Source of the DNA: an uncultured Dysgonomonas sp.
GTDB lineage: Bacteria > Bacteroidota > Bacteroidia > Bacteroidales > Dysgonomonadaceae
DNA length: 64,000 nt
Reading direction: 5' to 3'
NCBI RefSeq assembly: GCF_900079725.1
Contig: NZ_LT599032.1
Coordinates: 3,210,155 to 3,274,154, forward strand
Shown here: piece after piece, positions 42,658 through 52,043 of the stretch
Layout of the letters: the number at the start of each line of letters is the position of its first letter
Position numbering within the stretch: the first letter of the stretch is position 1
The notes under the pieces: model-generated
What the model saw: only the letters and a program-made list of their open reading frames with translations
Databases searched by the model: none
What the model was told of the DNA's origin: nothing
Made by a program: the position numbers and the translations under genes

Positions 42658-43467
42658 TTATCTTAATATACCACCTGTAACCATTCGTCCTGAGTGAATA
42701 GTCTGACGTCGGGCAGAGAAAAATAGCTGAGGATTCGAGTAGGTACAGAGGTTTGCAATTTCAATATTCTGAACAGGTATGCCTGCATCATTCAAAATAA
42801 GTTTGTTTGCCTGCTGCAGATTCAGATGCATTTTCCCGGTCTCAGTGTTCCGGTAACCGATATCCTCAATTTGAAAACCTGCTTCCTGAAAGATTTCTAC
42901 CACATCTTCACCCACTTCGAAGCGTTCCTGAGATATGCATGGTGCTATGCCTGCAAGTAGGTCTTTGGGATTACAGCCAAAATGTTCAGTCATCTTTATT
43001 GCGGTCTTTTCCGCAATCCGGGCAACAGTACCTTTCCATCCGGCATGAATGGTAGCCAATACTTTTTTGTGCGGGTCGTATATCAATACCGGCACACAGT
43101 CGGCGGTCGTAACTCCTATGCATATATTTTTCCGGTCAGTGATAAGGGCATCTATACCATGTAATTTTTTTTCTTTTTCCTCATCACTAAGATTTAAAAA
43201 TTGTTCGTCTACAATGAATATTCTGTCATCATGGGTTTGGTAGGGAATGTACAGATTTTCTACAGAAATGCCTGCTACATTTGCAATACGTTCTCTGTTT
43301 TCTTTCACATGATCAGGATTATCTCCAGAATACAAACTAAGATTGAGAGAACTATATTCGCCTGTGCTAACCCCTCCTTTTATGCTGGACGAAAAATGAA
43401 ACAGATTAGAGTTGGGAAATATGGAGAAGCGGAAGAGTCCGATATTATTTAGAGAGAAATATTCCAT
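42658..43467 (-). CDS. pgeF: Peptidoglycan editing factor PgeF (DUF152/YfiH, laccase-domain)
   Basis: A 269-residue member of the YfiH family (once called polyphenol oxidase), now linked to peptidoglycan precursor proofreading and to purine nucleoside phosphorylase activity. Conserved blocks are KGGVSTGEYSSLNL (about 29), YQTHDDRIF (the metal-ligand QxH, about 76), TADCVPVLIYDP (about 119) and HAGWKGTVARI (His/Cys metal ligands, about 135). It diverges from the 179-residue protein gene, with only 46 bases between the two starts. In many Bacteroidales it follows obg; here that gene stands between them on the other strand. Confidence 0.93.
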   Translation of the reverse strand: MEYFSLNNIGLFRFSIFPNSNLFHFSSSIKGGVSTGEYSSLNLSLYSGDNPDHVKENRERIANVAGISVENLYIPYQTHDDRIFIVDEQFLNLSDEEKEKKLHGIDALITDRKNICIGVTTADCVPVLIYDPHKKVLATIHAGWKGTVARIAEKTAIKMTEHFGCNPKDLLAGIAPCISQERFEVGEDVVEIFQEAGFQIEDIGYRNTETGKMHLNLQQANKLILNDAGIPVQNIEIANLCTYSNPQLFFSARRQTIHSGRMVTGGILR

Positions 43468-43513
43468 AGTTAGCTTTTTTACTTATAATGAATTTATTAA
43501 ACTACATAAAGTT

Positions 43514-44053
43514 ATGAAAAAGATTTTGTTATTATTATTTATTCTTGCCTCTTCGTCTGCGACATATGCGCAAACAGGAGATGAATCTTTGTATTATAAC
43601 AATATAGAGGTCTATAAAGATTTGCAGCTTTCATCTGGGCAAGCAGCACAAATCAAGGAATTGAAAAGAGAGGTAAAGAAACAGTTTCAGGCAATTGGCC
43701 GCGACAGAACCATTTCGGGTTATGAAAAAGGGCAACGTAAACGAGCTTTGGCTCTAAAGCATAAATCGGATATAGAGAAAATCCTGACTAAAAACCAGAT
43801 TAATACATTTGAATATAAATACGGGAAAATGTCAAAAAATGATGGACTGAAAGATATTATCGGAGATACTTATGAGCATAAACTGGAAACGCTTGAAAAG
43901 CGATATGAAGCAGAAAAGGATGCCATAGAGGATAATGACAGTTTGAGTAAGTCAGAGAAAAAAGTAAGACTGGAGTCTTTGAAAGATACTTATAAATCAC
44001 AGAAAGAATCATTGAAAAGAGAAAAAAAGTCTGCAAAAAACGCTTTTTCCTGA
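43514..44053 (+). CDS. Exported helical protein (Spy/CpxP-like layout)
   Basis: A 179-residue exported protein with signal MKKILLLLFILASSSATYAQ. The mature part is highly charged and almost wholly helical: YKDLQLSSGQAAQIKELKRE recalls the LTxxQ/Spy-type repeat, and the C-terminal third is a long Lys/Glu coiled coil (KSDIEKILTKNQ, then KYEAEK-type heptads to KREKKSAKNAFS). Periplasmic chaperones of the Spy/CpxP type are the nearest layout, but this is structural resemblance only. Start 43514 is chosen for the signal peptide; the longer frame from 43412 would overlap pgeF. It is followed by a strong terminator and converges with obg. Confidence 0.72.
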   Translation: MKKILLLLFILASSSATYAQTGDESLYYNNIEVYKDLQLSSGQAAQIKELKREVKKQFQAIGRDRTISGYEKGQRKRALALKHKSDIEKILTKNQINTFEYKYGKMSKNDGLKDIIGDTYEHKLETLEKRYEAEKDAIEDNDSLSKSEKKVRLESLKDTYKSQKESLKREKKSAKNAFS

Positions 44054-44069
44054 TAATGAAGTAAAAGTT

Positions 44070-44104
44070 AAGGCCTGCCGGATATTTCCAGCAGGCCTTT
44101 GTTT
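44070..44104 (+). terminator. Terminator between the convergent Spy-like and obg genes
   Basis: AAGGCCTGC (44070-44078) and GCAGGCCTT (44091-44099) form a perfect stem followed by TGTTTT. It can act on both converging transcripts. Confidence 0.8.
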
Positions 44105-44138
44105 TATCTTGAGACAGTCGAATCAAAGGGCTGTAACC

Positions 44139-45296
44139 TTACTCAGTTTCATCCTCTTCGTAGAAGAATCCATCCACTTCCTCTTCATCATCCCAGTCTT
44201 CTTCCTCGTAGTCATCTTCCGGTATAGAGTCGTCCTCTTCATCAAATTCCACGGTCTTTATATCCAGATTGCGATGTGTTATATTGAATGACTTCTGATA
44301 TTCTCCGTCGGCATTCAGTTCGCGCCATAATAAATCTTTCAGTGCCACAAGGTTATAGCTTGTTATGGATGAAATAAAGATATGAGGTATCTCCGGCAGA
44401 TCGGCTTCCAGAGCTTCCATCAGTTCTTCGTCCAGCATGTCGGATTTAGATATGGCCAGTACCCGCCGTTTATCCAGTAATTCGGGATTGAACTGAGCCA
44501 GTTCGTTGAGGAGAACCCTATATTCCTGATGAATGTCGTCCGCATCGGCGGCAATAATGAACAATAATAATGAATTCCGCTCGATATGACGCAGGAAGCG
44601 TAATCCCAGACCTTTACCCTCACTTGCTCCCTCTATAATACCCGGAATGTCGGCCATTACGAACGATTTGTAGTCACGGTAACTAACAATTCCTATCTTT
44701 GGTTCCAGCGTAGTAAACGGATAATTAGCTATTTTAGGCTTTGCTGCAGTCATTACAGATAGCAAGGTAGACTTTCCTGCATTTGGGAATCCGACCAGCC
44801 CGACATCGGCCAATACTTTGAGCTCTAATATCACTCTGCGTTCCTGATATGGTTCTCCCGGTTGAGCATACCGTGGTGCCTGATTAGTTGGCGTTTTGAA
44901 GTGGTTGTTTCCACGGCCGCCCTTACCACCTCTCAGCATGATAACCTCCTGGCCGTCTTCGGTTACATCACATAGATATTCTCCCGTTTCGGCATCATAA
45001 GCCACTGTTCCGCAAGGGACATCGATTATCTTGGTTTCACCTTTTTTGCCGGAACTTAACCTGCCGGAACCACTTTCACCGTGTCCTGCAAGAATATGGC
45101 GTTGAAACTTCAGGTGGAGTAATGTCCATAAGTTCCGGTTGCCCCGTAATATCACATGACCACCATCGCCGCCATCTCCACCATCAGGGCCTCCTTTAGG
45201 TATGTACTTTTCACGACGGAAGTGAGTCGATCCTCTACCACCCTTGCCCGAACGGCAATAAATTTTGACGTAATCTATAAAATTTGAATCTGCCAT
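44139..45296 (-). CDS. obg: GTPase Obg
   Basis: A 385-residue Obg (CgtA/ObgE) GTPase, involved in late 50S ribosome assembly and stress control. The glycine-rich Obg domain (about 1-158) contains [18 protein letters not shown] and [11 protein letters not shown]. The G domain follows, with [11 protein letters not shown] (G1, about 167), [10 protein letters not shown] (G3, about 213) and the base-specific SKSD (about 284). The C-terminus is a very acidic tail ([20 protein letters not shown]) of about 35 residues. Start 45296 ([14 protein letters not shown]) is the normal family start, rather than 45359. It is downstream of adk in the usual Bacteroidales order. Confidence 0.96.
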   Translation of the reverse strand: MADSNFIDYVKIYCRSGKGGRGSTHFRREKYIPKGGPDGGDGGDGGHVILRGNRNLWTLLHLKFQRHILAGHGESGSGRLSSGKKGETKIIDVPCGTVAYDAETGEYLCDVTEDGQEVIMLRGGKGGRGNNHFKTPTNQAPRYAQPGEPYQERRVILELKVLADVGLVGFPNAGKSTLLSVMTAAKPKIANYPFTTLEPKIGIVSYRDYKSFVMADIPGIIEGASEGKGLGLRFLRHIERNSLLLFIIAADADDIHQEYRVLLNELAQFNPELLDKRRVLAISKSDMLDEELMEALEADLPEIPHIFISSITSYNLVALKDLLWRELNADGEYQKSFNITHRNLDIKTVEFDEEDDSIPEDDYEEEDWDDEEEVDGFFYEEDETE

Positions 45297-45357
45297 ACTG
45301 TTTTGGTTGTCTCCTGCTTGTATTGTAAGGGAAACTTTTGATTTGTATTTAGATAAC

Positions 45358-45393
45358 AAAGGAAGTTATAAGATAGTTCCTATAACTTCCTTT
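45358..45393 (-). terminator. Hairpin between adk and obg
   Basis: AAAGGAAGTTATA (45358-45370) and TATAACTTCCTTT (45381-45393) form a perfect 13-base stem, 15 bases after the adk stop. The T-run on the minus strand is weak, so some read-through into obg is likely. Confidence 0.6.
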
Positions 45394-45407
45394 TATATTG
45401 GGGAATA

Positions 45408-45980
45408 TTATTTCACTTTGTCTACAGCCTCAGCTATAAGACCGAAGATTTCTTCCACAGTACCTACTCCCTTTATAGACGCAAGTTTGCCTGTGTTTTT
45501 ATAATGTTCCTTTAACGGAGATGTTTGATTTTTGTAAACGTCGAGACGGGATTTGATTGTTTCCAGATTATCGTCTGACCGTCCCGATTGTTGTCCGCGT
45601 TTGATGAGGCGGTCTATCAGTTCCGGTTCGTCCACTTCGAGGCTGACAACAACAGATACATCCTGCCCTCTTTCTTTCAGCATCTTTTCCAATGCTTCAC
45701 CTTGAGCAATAGTGCGGGGAAATCCATCGAAGATAACTCCCGATGCATCTTTTTTACTGTCCAGAACGTTTGCCAGCATGCCGATAACTACATCATCAGG
45801 TACAAGTTGTCCTTTCGATATATAGCCTTCAGCCAGCTTGCCCAGTTCTGTTCCGTTCTTCATTTCAGCGCGTAAGACATCGCCTGTAGAGATGTGTGCC
45901 AAATTATATTTCTTGATGAGGTTCTCGCTTTGAGTGCCTTTTCCTGAGCCCGGAGCTCCAAAAATTATAATATTCAACAT
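45408..45980 (-). CDS. adk: Adenylate kinase
   Basis: A 190-residue adenylate kinase (short form without zinc lid), catalysing ATP + AMP to 2 ADP. The P-loop IFGAPGSGKGTQS (about 5-17), the AMP-binding STGDVLRAEM (about 32-41), GFPRTIAQGEALE (about 87-99) and the lid RGQQSGRSDDN (about 130-140) are intact. It lies between hpt and obg on the same strand in the conserved Bacteroidales order. Confidence 0.97.
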   Translation of the reverse strand: MLNIIIFGAPGSGKGTQSENLIKKYNLAHISTGDVLRAEMKNGTELGKLAEGYISKGQLVPDDVVIGMLANVLDSKKDASGVIFDGFPRTIAQGEALEKMLKERGQDVSVVVSLEVDEPELIDRLIKRGQQSGRSDDNLETIKSRLDVYKNQTSPLKEHYKNTGKLASIKGVGTVEEIFGLIAEAVDKVK

Positions 45981-46048
45981 ATTAATTAAGTTACATGTTA
46001 CAGGCTCGGGTTACACAATTGTAATAGTGTGGCCTGCAAGATTTATAT

Positions 46049-46588
46049 TTAAGAGTTCTTTATTTTATATATGTCCGGAAGATTACGTCCGTATCCGTCG
46101 TAATCGAGCCCGAAGCCAACGATAAAATCGCTAGGTATCTCCAAGGCTACATAATCCAGTTTTATATCATGTTTCAATGCGTCTGGCTTAAGTAAAAGTG
46201 TGGTAACCAATATTCTTTCAGGTTCGTCACAAACCAGTTGGTCAAGCATTAGTGACATGGTATAGCCTGTGTCTACAATGTCTTCCACAATGACAACTGT
46301 CCGGCCTTTAATATCTTCTTCCAGCCCGTATATTTCTTTTATTTTTCCGGTTGAAGAAGTCCCTTTATAAGATGACATCTTTACAAAAGATACTTCGCAA
46401 GGGATAGATACGCGCTTCATCAATTCAGAGGCGTACATAAACGAACCATTTAGCACGCAAATGAATAAAGGGTCTTTGCCGGCCAAATCTTTATTTAATC
46501 TGGCAGCTACATTGTCAATTGCTTTTTCTATAACCTCTTCTGTGAGAAAAAGATCAAATTCTTTATCCTTAATAGTCACCGTTTTCAT
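46049..46588 (-). CDS. hpt: Hypoxanthine phosphoribosyltransferase
   Basis: A 179-residue purine salvage enzyme (HGPRT family) that makes IMP or GMP from hypoxanthine or guanine and PRPP. The PRPP-binding motif VVIVEDIVDTGYTMS (about 95-109) is intact, with VLNGSFMYASEL (about 45) and the catalytic-loop region VSFVKMSSYKGTSS (about 68). The base-binding VALEIPSDFIVGFGLDYDGYGRNLPDI (about 149-175) is typical, and DYDGYGRNLPDIY is the usual C-terminal signature. It heads the hpt–adk–obg group. Confidence 0.95.
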   Translation of the reverse strand: MKTVTIKDKEFDLFLTEEVIEKAIDNVAARLNKDLAGKDPLFICVLNGSFMYASELMKRVSIPCEVSFVKMSSYKGTSSTGKIKEIYGLEEDIKGRTVVIVEDIVDTGYTMSLMLDQLVCDEPERILVTTLLLKPDALKHDIKLDYVALEIPSDFIVGFGLDYDGYGRNLPDIYKIKNS

Positions 46589-46620
46589 AGATGATTTTAC
46601 TCTAAATTGTTATTAAACTG

Positions 46621-46628
46621 CAAAAGTA
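46621..46628 (-). promoter_or_regulatory. −7 box of hpt
   Basis: TACTTTTG on the minus strand, about 33 bases before the ATG at 46588. Confidence 0.4.
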
Positions 46629-46687
46629 GCATAAATCAGTTAATTGTCTATCATAATGATGGTATTTTAAATGTCTAAAAAAAGAAA

Positions 46688-46715
46688 AAACGGGAAAACT
46701 GCCGTTGTCCCGTTT
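46688..46715 (-). terminator. Terminator of the AIM24-like gene
   Basis: TCCCGTTT/AAACGGGA (46708-46715 with 46688-46695) form an 8-base stem. On the minus strand TTTTTTCTTTTTTT follows. It is 24 bases after the stop at 46739. Confidence 0.75.
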
Positions 46716-46738
46716 CTATAAGTATCTGAAATAAATGC

Positions 46739-47431
46739 TTACTGAGGAGTTCCATATACTTCTTCACATGGTTGGATAATAACCCATCCATCACCTTCAA
46801 ACATCATCTGGAAGCTTTCGCCGCTACCTCTTCCGATAAGTGTTTTAAGGGATATGTCAGTCTTCATCTGAGGGGCAAGGTTGCCCGACCATGCTACTGT
46901 TGCATTAGGGTCAGTGAAGACAGGTTGTCCCGGTTTCACGATCAATGTCATTGGGTTGCCATGAGTTGTGATGGCAATATGTCCGGTTCCGCTCAGGCGA
47001 GCCTGAAATAATCCCCCACCCATGATGCCTGCAACGCTTTTCATCATCTTTACTTCCGATTTTACTGATTCTTCGTGAGCGAGGATATCATTGCCGTTTA
47101 CATTGATAGATTCATTTTCGAGATACAAAATGCGTACTCTTTTTTCGAAGTCGGCAGCATATATACGTCCGGTACCTGTGGTTTTCATCATTGTAGTGCC
47201 TTCTCCCGATACAGTTTTCTTAAGCAGGTTGCCGATACCTTTGCTCAGCATACCTTCTCTTTCAAATTTTACGTTTCCGGTATATGCAACCATTGCTCCT
47301 TTTTTCAACATTACCATTTGGTTGTTGATGTTAAGTTCGAGCATATATGGACTTTCTAATTGGAAAAAGTCATTTTTTGACTCGTCTTGTGCCGTTTCTT
47401 CAATGAAAGCCTTAATCGAATACTTGTTCAT
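46739..47431 (-). CDS. AIM24 / TIGR00266-family protein
   Basis: A 230-residue beta-rich protein of the AIM24 (TIGR00266) family. NQMVMLKKGAMVAYTGNVKFEREG (about 32-55), TGTGRIYAADFEKRVRIL (about 84), SGTGHIAITTHG (about 143) and DPNATVAWSGNLAPQMKTD (about 171) mark the repeated tubby-like beta strands. The late GRGSGESFQMMFEGDGWVIIQP is the family ending. Function in bacteria is unknown. It stands alone between the HGSNAT-like gene and hpt with its own terminator. Confidence 0.88.
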   Translation of the reverse strand: MNKYSIKAFIEETAQDESKNDFFQLESPYMLELNINNQMVMLKKGAMVAYTGNVKFEREGMLSKGIGNLLKKTVSGEGTTMMKTTGTGRIYAADFEKRVRILYLENESINVNGNDILAHEESVKSEVKMMKSVAGIMGGGLFQARLSGTGHIAITTHGNPMTLIVKPGQPVFTDPNATVAWSGNLAPQMKTDISLKTLIGRGSGESFQMMFEGDGWVIIQPCEEVYGTPQ

Positions 47432-47568
47432 AGTGTAAAGTTTTAAAAATTAATAAATTAATGGTTTGTTCGTAGTTGTGATTTATTAAAAGTTCTAAAA
47501 ATAGAGAAATTATCCTAAACATGAAAATAATACTATCCTGTTAGGTCACTTTTTTTGAAATAACTTCA

Positions 47569-48738
47569 TTATATCTTTATATAGATGTTTTTCTTATAAA
47601 GGATGTTTCCTACAATCCAGCAGATACCTACAAAAATGAGAGCATATATCAATGCGCCGAAATAGTCTCCCAGATATGGTTGAAGCAGAACGGAATATAT
47701 ATATCCTTTGGCTGAGATATATTCTCCATTGTAAGGGAATACCGCCTGATAAGCCAGTGTACCCATCACTCCGGCCATCACATATATAAAGAGAGGATTA
47801 ACCCCGAATGATTCGAAAAATACACTCCATTTTCTATGTCCCTTTATATCGATTATCCATATCAATAATGCAAGAAGCAGAGAGGCCAGCCCACATGTTG
47901 CTAAAACAAATGTAGGTGTCCATATCTTCTTATTGATAGGACAACCGTAGCTGAGTAGAAATCCTGCAAAAGTGAGTATTGTGCCGACTATAAACAATTG
48001 GGATATCCGTTTTTCATTGTCTTTAGTATTCATTATGAGTGCACCGCAACAGAATCCGATGAGGACGTGAGCTATCGCCGGGATGGTGCTTAATAGCCCT
48101 TCAGGATCTATAGCCAGTCCCGAATCTTTGTACATGTGATTTACACCCAATATAGCCTGGTCTACTATAGATACAATGCTGTCTTCGCTTTTCTCGAACC
48201 CGTTCCCGAAGACAAGTAGCAGAAAATAAGCCAGTAATGTTGTACCTATTATATATGGAATATATTTATGCTTTACAGTAATGGCTATAATGGATGCAGC
48301 ACCGTAAGTCAACGCCAATCGCTGCATAACCCCTAATGTGCGGAGATGCCCGAAGTCCGTTATAGCCCTGAAAAAGCGTTCCCAGAATCCCAGATTGTCA
48401 GGCTCCAGCATGTGGTACGTACGGAATGATAATCCGAGCCATGAAAGACCGAGTCCGATTAAGAATATGACAATCGTTCGTTTAAGAATCTTTAAGAGAG
48501 TCGGAGTATTGAACTCGAAATTAAATTTCCGCAAGGAAATATAGGTGGATATTCCCATGATGAACATGAAGAACGGAAATACGAGGTCGGTGGGTGTTAG
48601 CCCGTCCCAGGCAACGTGTCTTAGCGGGGCATAGGTATACTCTCCTGATCCGGAATTGTTGACCATTATCATTCCGGCAATTGTGATGCCACGGAGTACA
48701 TCGAGAGACAATAGTCTTCCTGAAGGTTTTTGTGTCAT
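47569..48738 (-). CDS. HGSNAT-like membrane acyltransferase (DUF5009 type)
   Basis: A 389-residue polytopic membrane protein with about ten helices. The opening LSLDVLRGITIAGMIMVNN (about 10-28), with WDGLTPTDLVFPFFMFIMG (about 44-62), is the hallmark of the heparan-alpha-glucosaminide N-acetyltransferase-like/DUF5009 family, which transfers acetyl groups to sugars across the membrane. The mid-protein LGVMQRLALTYG and a SYGCPINKKIWTPTF loop are also typical. In gut Bacteroidales such proteins may acetylate envelope or captured glycans; the substrate here is not known. No glycan-degradation gene is adjacent. Confidence 0.85.
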   Translation of the reverse strand: MTQKPSGRLLSLDVLRGITIAGMIMVNNSGSGEYTYAPLRHVAWDGLTPTDLVFPFFMFIMGISTYISLRKFNFEFNTPTLLKILKRTIVIFLIGLGLSWLGLSFRTYHMLEPDNLGFWERFFRAITDFGHLRTLGVMQRLALTYGAASIIAITVKHKYIPYIIGTTLLAYFLLLVFGNGFEKSEDSIVSIVDQAILGVNHMYKDSGLAIDPEGLLSTIPAIAHVLIGFCCGALIMNTKDNEKRISQLFIVGTILTFAGFLLSYGCPINKKIWTPTFVLATCGLASLLLALLIWIIDIKGHRKWSVFFESFGVNPLFIYVMAGVMGTLAYQAVFPYNGEYISAKGYIYSVLLQPYLGDYFGALIYALIFVGICWIVGNILYKKNIYIKI

Positions 48739-48810
48739 TTTTTATGTATCTGTTAGAAATAATGTTAACGGTATGCAGAGTACGAAAATAGTCGTTTTAA
48801 GTATTTCTGC

Positions 48811-48853
48811 AAAACAGCACGCCGGTTTTAACATCAAGATGGCGTGCTGTTTT
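48811..48853 (-). terminator. Terminator after rnr
   Basis: AAAACAGCACGCC (48811-48823) and GGCGTGCTGTTTT (48841-48853) form a perfect 13-base stem with a 17-base loop, starting seven bases beyond the rnr stop. Confidence 0.85.
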
Positions 48854-48859
48854 ATAAGT

Positions 48860-51010
48860 TTACTCTTCTACTAGGGCAAAATCCAGTTGTTTACGTTCAA
48901 GATTTGCCCGTGCTACTTTTATTTTCAGAGGGTCGCCCAGACTGTAAGTGCGTTTGTTGCGGCGTCCGCGCAAACAATAATTCTTTTCGTCGAATTCATA
49001 GAAATCATCGTCCAGATCGCGGATAGGAATCATTCCCTCACATTTATTCTCATTTATTTCGGCATATAGCCCCCATTCTGTAATCCCTGAGATAACAGCG
49101 TCAAATACCTGTCCCAGTTTGTCGGACATATATTCCACCTGTTTGTATTTTATAGATGCTCTTTCGGCATTTGCTGCCAGTTGTTCCATTTCCGAACTGT
49201 GTTCGCATTTGCTTTCGTAAAGCTGTTTGCTCACACTGCGTCCTCCATCCAGATAGCGGGTAAGCAAACGGTGAACCATCATGTCGGGATAACGGCGGAT
49301 AGGGGAGGTAAAGTGAGTGTAGTACTCAAATGCCAATCCGTAATGTCCGATGTTTACTGTAGAGTATATCGCTTTGGCCATGGCGCGGATGGCAATGGTA
49401 GAGATCAGGTTTTCTTCGGGCTTGCCGCTTACCTCGTCCAGCAGGTGATTAATCGATTTGGATACATTTGTTTTCGACCCATCCACCTTTATTTTATATC
49501 CGAAACGGCGGATAAATTCAGAAAGGTTCTCCATCTTTTCCGCATTCGGCAGGTCGTGGATACGATAGACAAATGTTTTTGCATTCTTATTTTTCGGTAC
49601 ATTTCCGACAAATTCGGCAACAGTGCGGTTTGCCAGAAGCATAAATTCTTCGATCAGTTTATTCGAATCCTTGGCATATTTGAAATATACGCTGATTGGT
49701 TTTCCTTTTTCGTCTATTTCGAATCTTACTTCATGGCGGTCGAATGCGATTGCTCCGTTGTCGAAACGTTTACCTCTTAACTTTTTAGCAAGGTCGTTCA
49801 GTTTCAGTACCTCTTCTTTGTAATCACCTTCGCCGGTCTCTATTATGTCCTGTGCTTCTTCATAAGTGAAGCGCCTGTCGGAATGTATAACTGTGCGGGC
49901 AATTCTGCTTTTCTTAATATTTGCATCGTCATCGAGTTCGAATATAGCAGAATAGCATAATTTATCTTCATGCGGACGAAGCGAGCACAGTCCGTTGCTG
50001 AGTCTTTCAGGGAGCATAGGGATGGTTCTGTCGACCAGATAGATAGATGTGGCCCGGCTTTCGCCTTCTTTGTCTATAATATCGCCTTCCTGTACATAAT
50101 GCGTCACATCGGCAATGTGTACTCCGACTTCCCAACGGCCATTTTTTATCTGTTTGATAGATAGTGCGTCATCGAAGTCTTTCGCATCGCGCGGGTCTAT
50201 TGTGAATGTAAGTGTATTTCTGAAATCTTCACGCTTGGCTATTTCTTCTTCAGTGATTTCATCTGGTATTTTATTCGCAAATGCTTCTATTTTTTCGGGA
50301 TATTTGTATGGCAGGCCAAATTCAGCTAAGATAGCATTCATTTCCGTATTGTTCTCCCCGGCCTGTCCCAGTATGTCGAGTACTTTTCCTATCGGATTTT
50401 TTGCTTTCTGAGGCCATTCCACTATTTCTACCAGTGCTTTGTCCCCGTCTTTACCTCCATTCAGTTTGTCTTTTGGGATAAATATATCATTAGCCAGTAT
50501 TTTACTGTCCATTACCAGAAAAGCGAATTGCTTCTGAACATCCAGTGTACCTACGAAAGTAATTTGCTTACGTTCCAGTATCTCCAGTACTTCGCCTTCT
50601 GCTTCACGTCCTTTGCGTTTAGCCAGTATCTGTATTTTCACACGGTCGCCGTTCATGGCATGTGCAGAGTTGCGTTCGGCTATGAAGATATTGTTGCTTT
50701 CGTCTTCCGGTTTGAAAAAGTTCTTCCCGTTACTCCTTCTTTCGAATGTGCCTTCAAGAAAAATTCCGCGATTATTGGATTTATATTTTCCACGTACAGG
50801 CTCTACAATGAAGTCATCTTCGAGAAGGTTGTAGATAATATTCGTCACTAGCTGCTTTTCAGCAGGCTTTTTGAACCCGAGTTTTTCGGTGATTTGCTTT
50901 GGGCTGAATGATTCTGATGAATTTCTATTGAAAAAGTTTACAATGCTGTTTACTATATCTGCTTTTGTTTTTCTTTTATCAGTTTTGTGAGGAGCTTTGT
51001 TCTTACTCAT
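48860..51010 (-). CDS. rnr: Ribonuclease R
   Basis: A 716-residue 3'-5' exoribonuclease of the RNB family. An N-terminal HTH-like segment (about 20-75, PKQITEKLGFKKPAEKQLV) is followed by two cold-shock-like domains. The RNB catalytic domain begins near TIDPRDAKDFDDALSI (about 270-285, with the metal-binding aspartates), followed by GVHIADVTHYV and DRTIPMLPERLSNGLCSL (about 334-351). The C-terminal S1 domain (about 640-712) includes ISGITEWGLYAEINENKCEGMI. It degrades structured RNA in the cytoplasm. It is single, closed by a strong terminator, and divergent from tsaB. Confidence 0.96.
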   Translation of the reverse strand: MSKNKAPHKTDKRKTKADIVNSIVNFFNRNSSESFSPKQITEKLGFKKPAEKQLVTNIIYNLLEDDFIVEPVRGKYKSNNRGIFLEGTFERRSNGKNFFKPEDESNNIFIAERNSAHAMNGDRVKIQILAKRKGREAEGEVLEILERKQITFVGTLDVQKQFAFLVMDSKILANDIFIPKDKLNGGKDGDKALVEIVEWPQKAKNPIGKVLDILGQAGENNTEMNAILAEFGLPYKYPEKIEAFANKIPDEITEEEIAKREDFRNTLTFTIDPRDAKDFDDALSIKQIKNGRWEVGVHIADVTHYVQEGDIIDKEGESRATSIYLVDRTIPMLPERLSNGLCSLRPHEDKLCYSAIFELDDDANIKKSRIARTVIHSDRRFTYEEAQDIIETGEGDYKEEVLKLNDLAKKLRGKRFDNGAIAFDRHEVRFEIDEKGKPISVYFKYAKDSNKLIEEFMLLANRTVAEFVGNVPKNKNAKTFVYRIHDLPNAEKMENLSEFIRRFGYKIKVDGSKTNVSKSINHLLDEVSGKPEENLISTIAIRAMAKAIYSTVNIGHYGLAFEYYTHFTSPIRRYPDMMVHRLLTRYLDGGRSVSKQLYESKCEHSSEMEQLAANAERASIKYKQVEYMSDKLGQVFDAVISGITEWGLYAEINENKCEGMIPIRDLDDDFYEFDEKNYCLRGRRNKRTYSLGDPLKIKVARANLERKQLDFALVEE

Positions 51011-51094
51011 ATGTGATTTATTTCATTAATTTCTATTGTCGGGCAAACATTAACGGGTTGAGAATGTTATTACCCCGGTTGTTATACTAAATAC

Positions 51095-51102
51095 CAAATG
51101 TA
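51095..51102 (-). promoter_or_regulatory. −7 box of rnr
   Basis: TACATTTG on the minus strand, about 85 bases before the rnr ATG. No −33 box found. Confidence 0.3.
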
Positions 51103-51200
51103 CAAAAAAGAATTAAATTGTACATCTGATTCTTTGTGAATGAAATACTTTTGTCAGAATTTATGTAATTTTGTTTTTGAATTAACTGAAATATAAGATT

Positions 51201-51908
51201 ATGCCTTGCATATTAAATATAGAAACAGCTACGGAAGTGTGTTCAGTAGCGGTGTCCAGAGATGGACAAGTGATTTTTCAAAAGGAAGAAACCAAGGGAC
51301 CTTCCCATGCCGTTTTGTTAGGTACATTTGTAGATGAAGCAGTGAATATGCTTCGCGCTCAAAATTTGCAACCTGATGCCGTGGCGGTTAGTTGTGGCCC
51401 CGGTTCATATACAGGGCTTCGTATTGGCGTATCGGAGGCGAAAGGGCTTTGCTTTGGGCTGAATATCCCGTTGATTGCCCTGAATTCTTTAAAAATAATG
51501 GCAAACGGCGTATCTAAAATGAAAGATTTGCAGGATTACACGTTGCTTTGCCCGATGATAGATGCCCGCAGAATGGAAGTGTACGATGTATTATTAAACA
51601 AAGAATTACAGGAAGTGCGTCCTGTTAGCGCCGATATTATTGACGAAAATTCTTTTACCGATTATCTGGACAAGGGTAGGATTGTTTTCTTTGGTAATGG
51701 GGCGGAAAAATGTAAGGCTGTATTGAAAAGTGAAACGGCTTTGTTCTTAGACAATGTCTATCCACGCGCATTGGATATGATTAGCCTGGCTGAGGAAGCC
51801 TACGTCGCCGGAGATTTTGAAGATGTAGCTTATTTTGAACCTTTCTATCTGAAAGAATTCGTAGCTACTACTCCTAAGAATAAGGTGTTGGCCGATATGG
51901 GTAAGTAA
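51201..51908 (+). CDS. tsaB: tRNA threonylcarbamoyladenosine protein TsaB
   Basis: A 235-residue TsaB (YeaZ), the non-catalytic partner that scaffolds TsaD in forming N6-threonylcarbamoyl-adenosine at position 37 of ANN-decoding tRNAs. Family blocks are ILNIETATEVCSVAVSRDGQ (about 4-23) and VSCGPGSYTGLRIGVSEAKGL (about 64-84), with MIDARRMEVYDVLL (about 119). It lacks the TsaD metal histidines, as expected. A −7-like TAATTTTG is at 51166-51173, 28 bases before the ATG. Confidence 0.94.
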   Translation: MPCILNIETATEVCSVAVSRDGQVIFQKEETKGPSHAVLLGTFVDEAVNMLRAQNLQPDAVAVSCGPGSYTGLRIGVSEAKGLCFGLNIPLIALNSLKIMANGVSKMKDLQDYTLLCPMIDARRMEVYDVLLNKELQEVRPVSADIIDENSFTDYLDKGRIVFFGNGAEKCKAVLKSETALFLDNVYPRALDMISLAEEAYVAGDFEDVAYFEPFYLKEFVATTPKNKVLADMGK

Positions 51909-51997
51909 CTGCTGATTTTAGGGCATCCAAATAAGTTCTTTCTCTATACTTATTATGTAAAAAATGTCATTAAATATTTTGATGATAAAAAAAAATC

Positions 51998-52009
51998 CGT
52001 ATATTTACG
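51998..52009. promoter_or_regulatory. Candidate operator upstream of the BlaI-like gene
   Basis: CGTATATTTACG is an inverted repeat (CGTA-N4-TACG) 35 bases before the ATG. A second TTTACG occurs at 52023-52028. Autoregulation is the inferred role. Confidence 0.3.
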
Positions 52010-52043
52010 AAAAAATAGTAGTTTTACGCCAAACTTGTAAAAT

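Noticed and set aside
45130-45200. Repeated CCACCATC-like words in obg as a tandem repeat
   Set aside because: They encode the glycine-rich Obg domain and are normal coding sequence.
49181-49780. A 199-codon plus-strand frame opposite rnr
   Set aside because: Antisense to RNase R; Phe/His-rich shadow composition.
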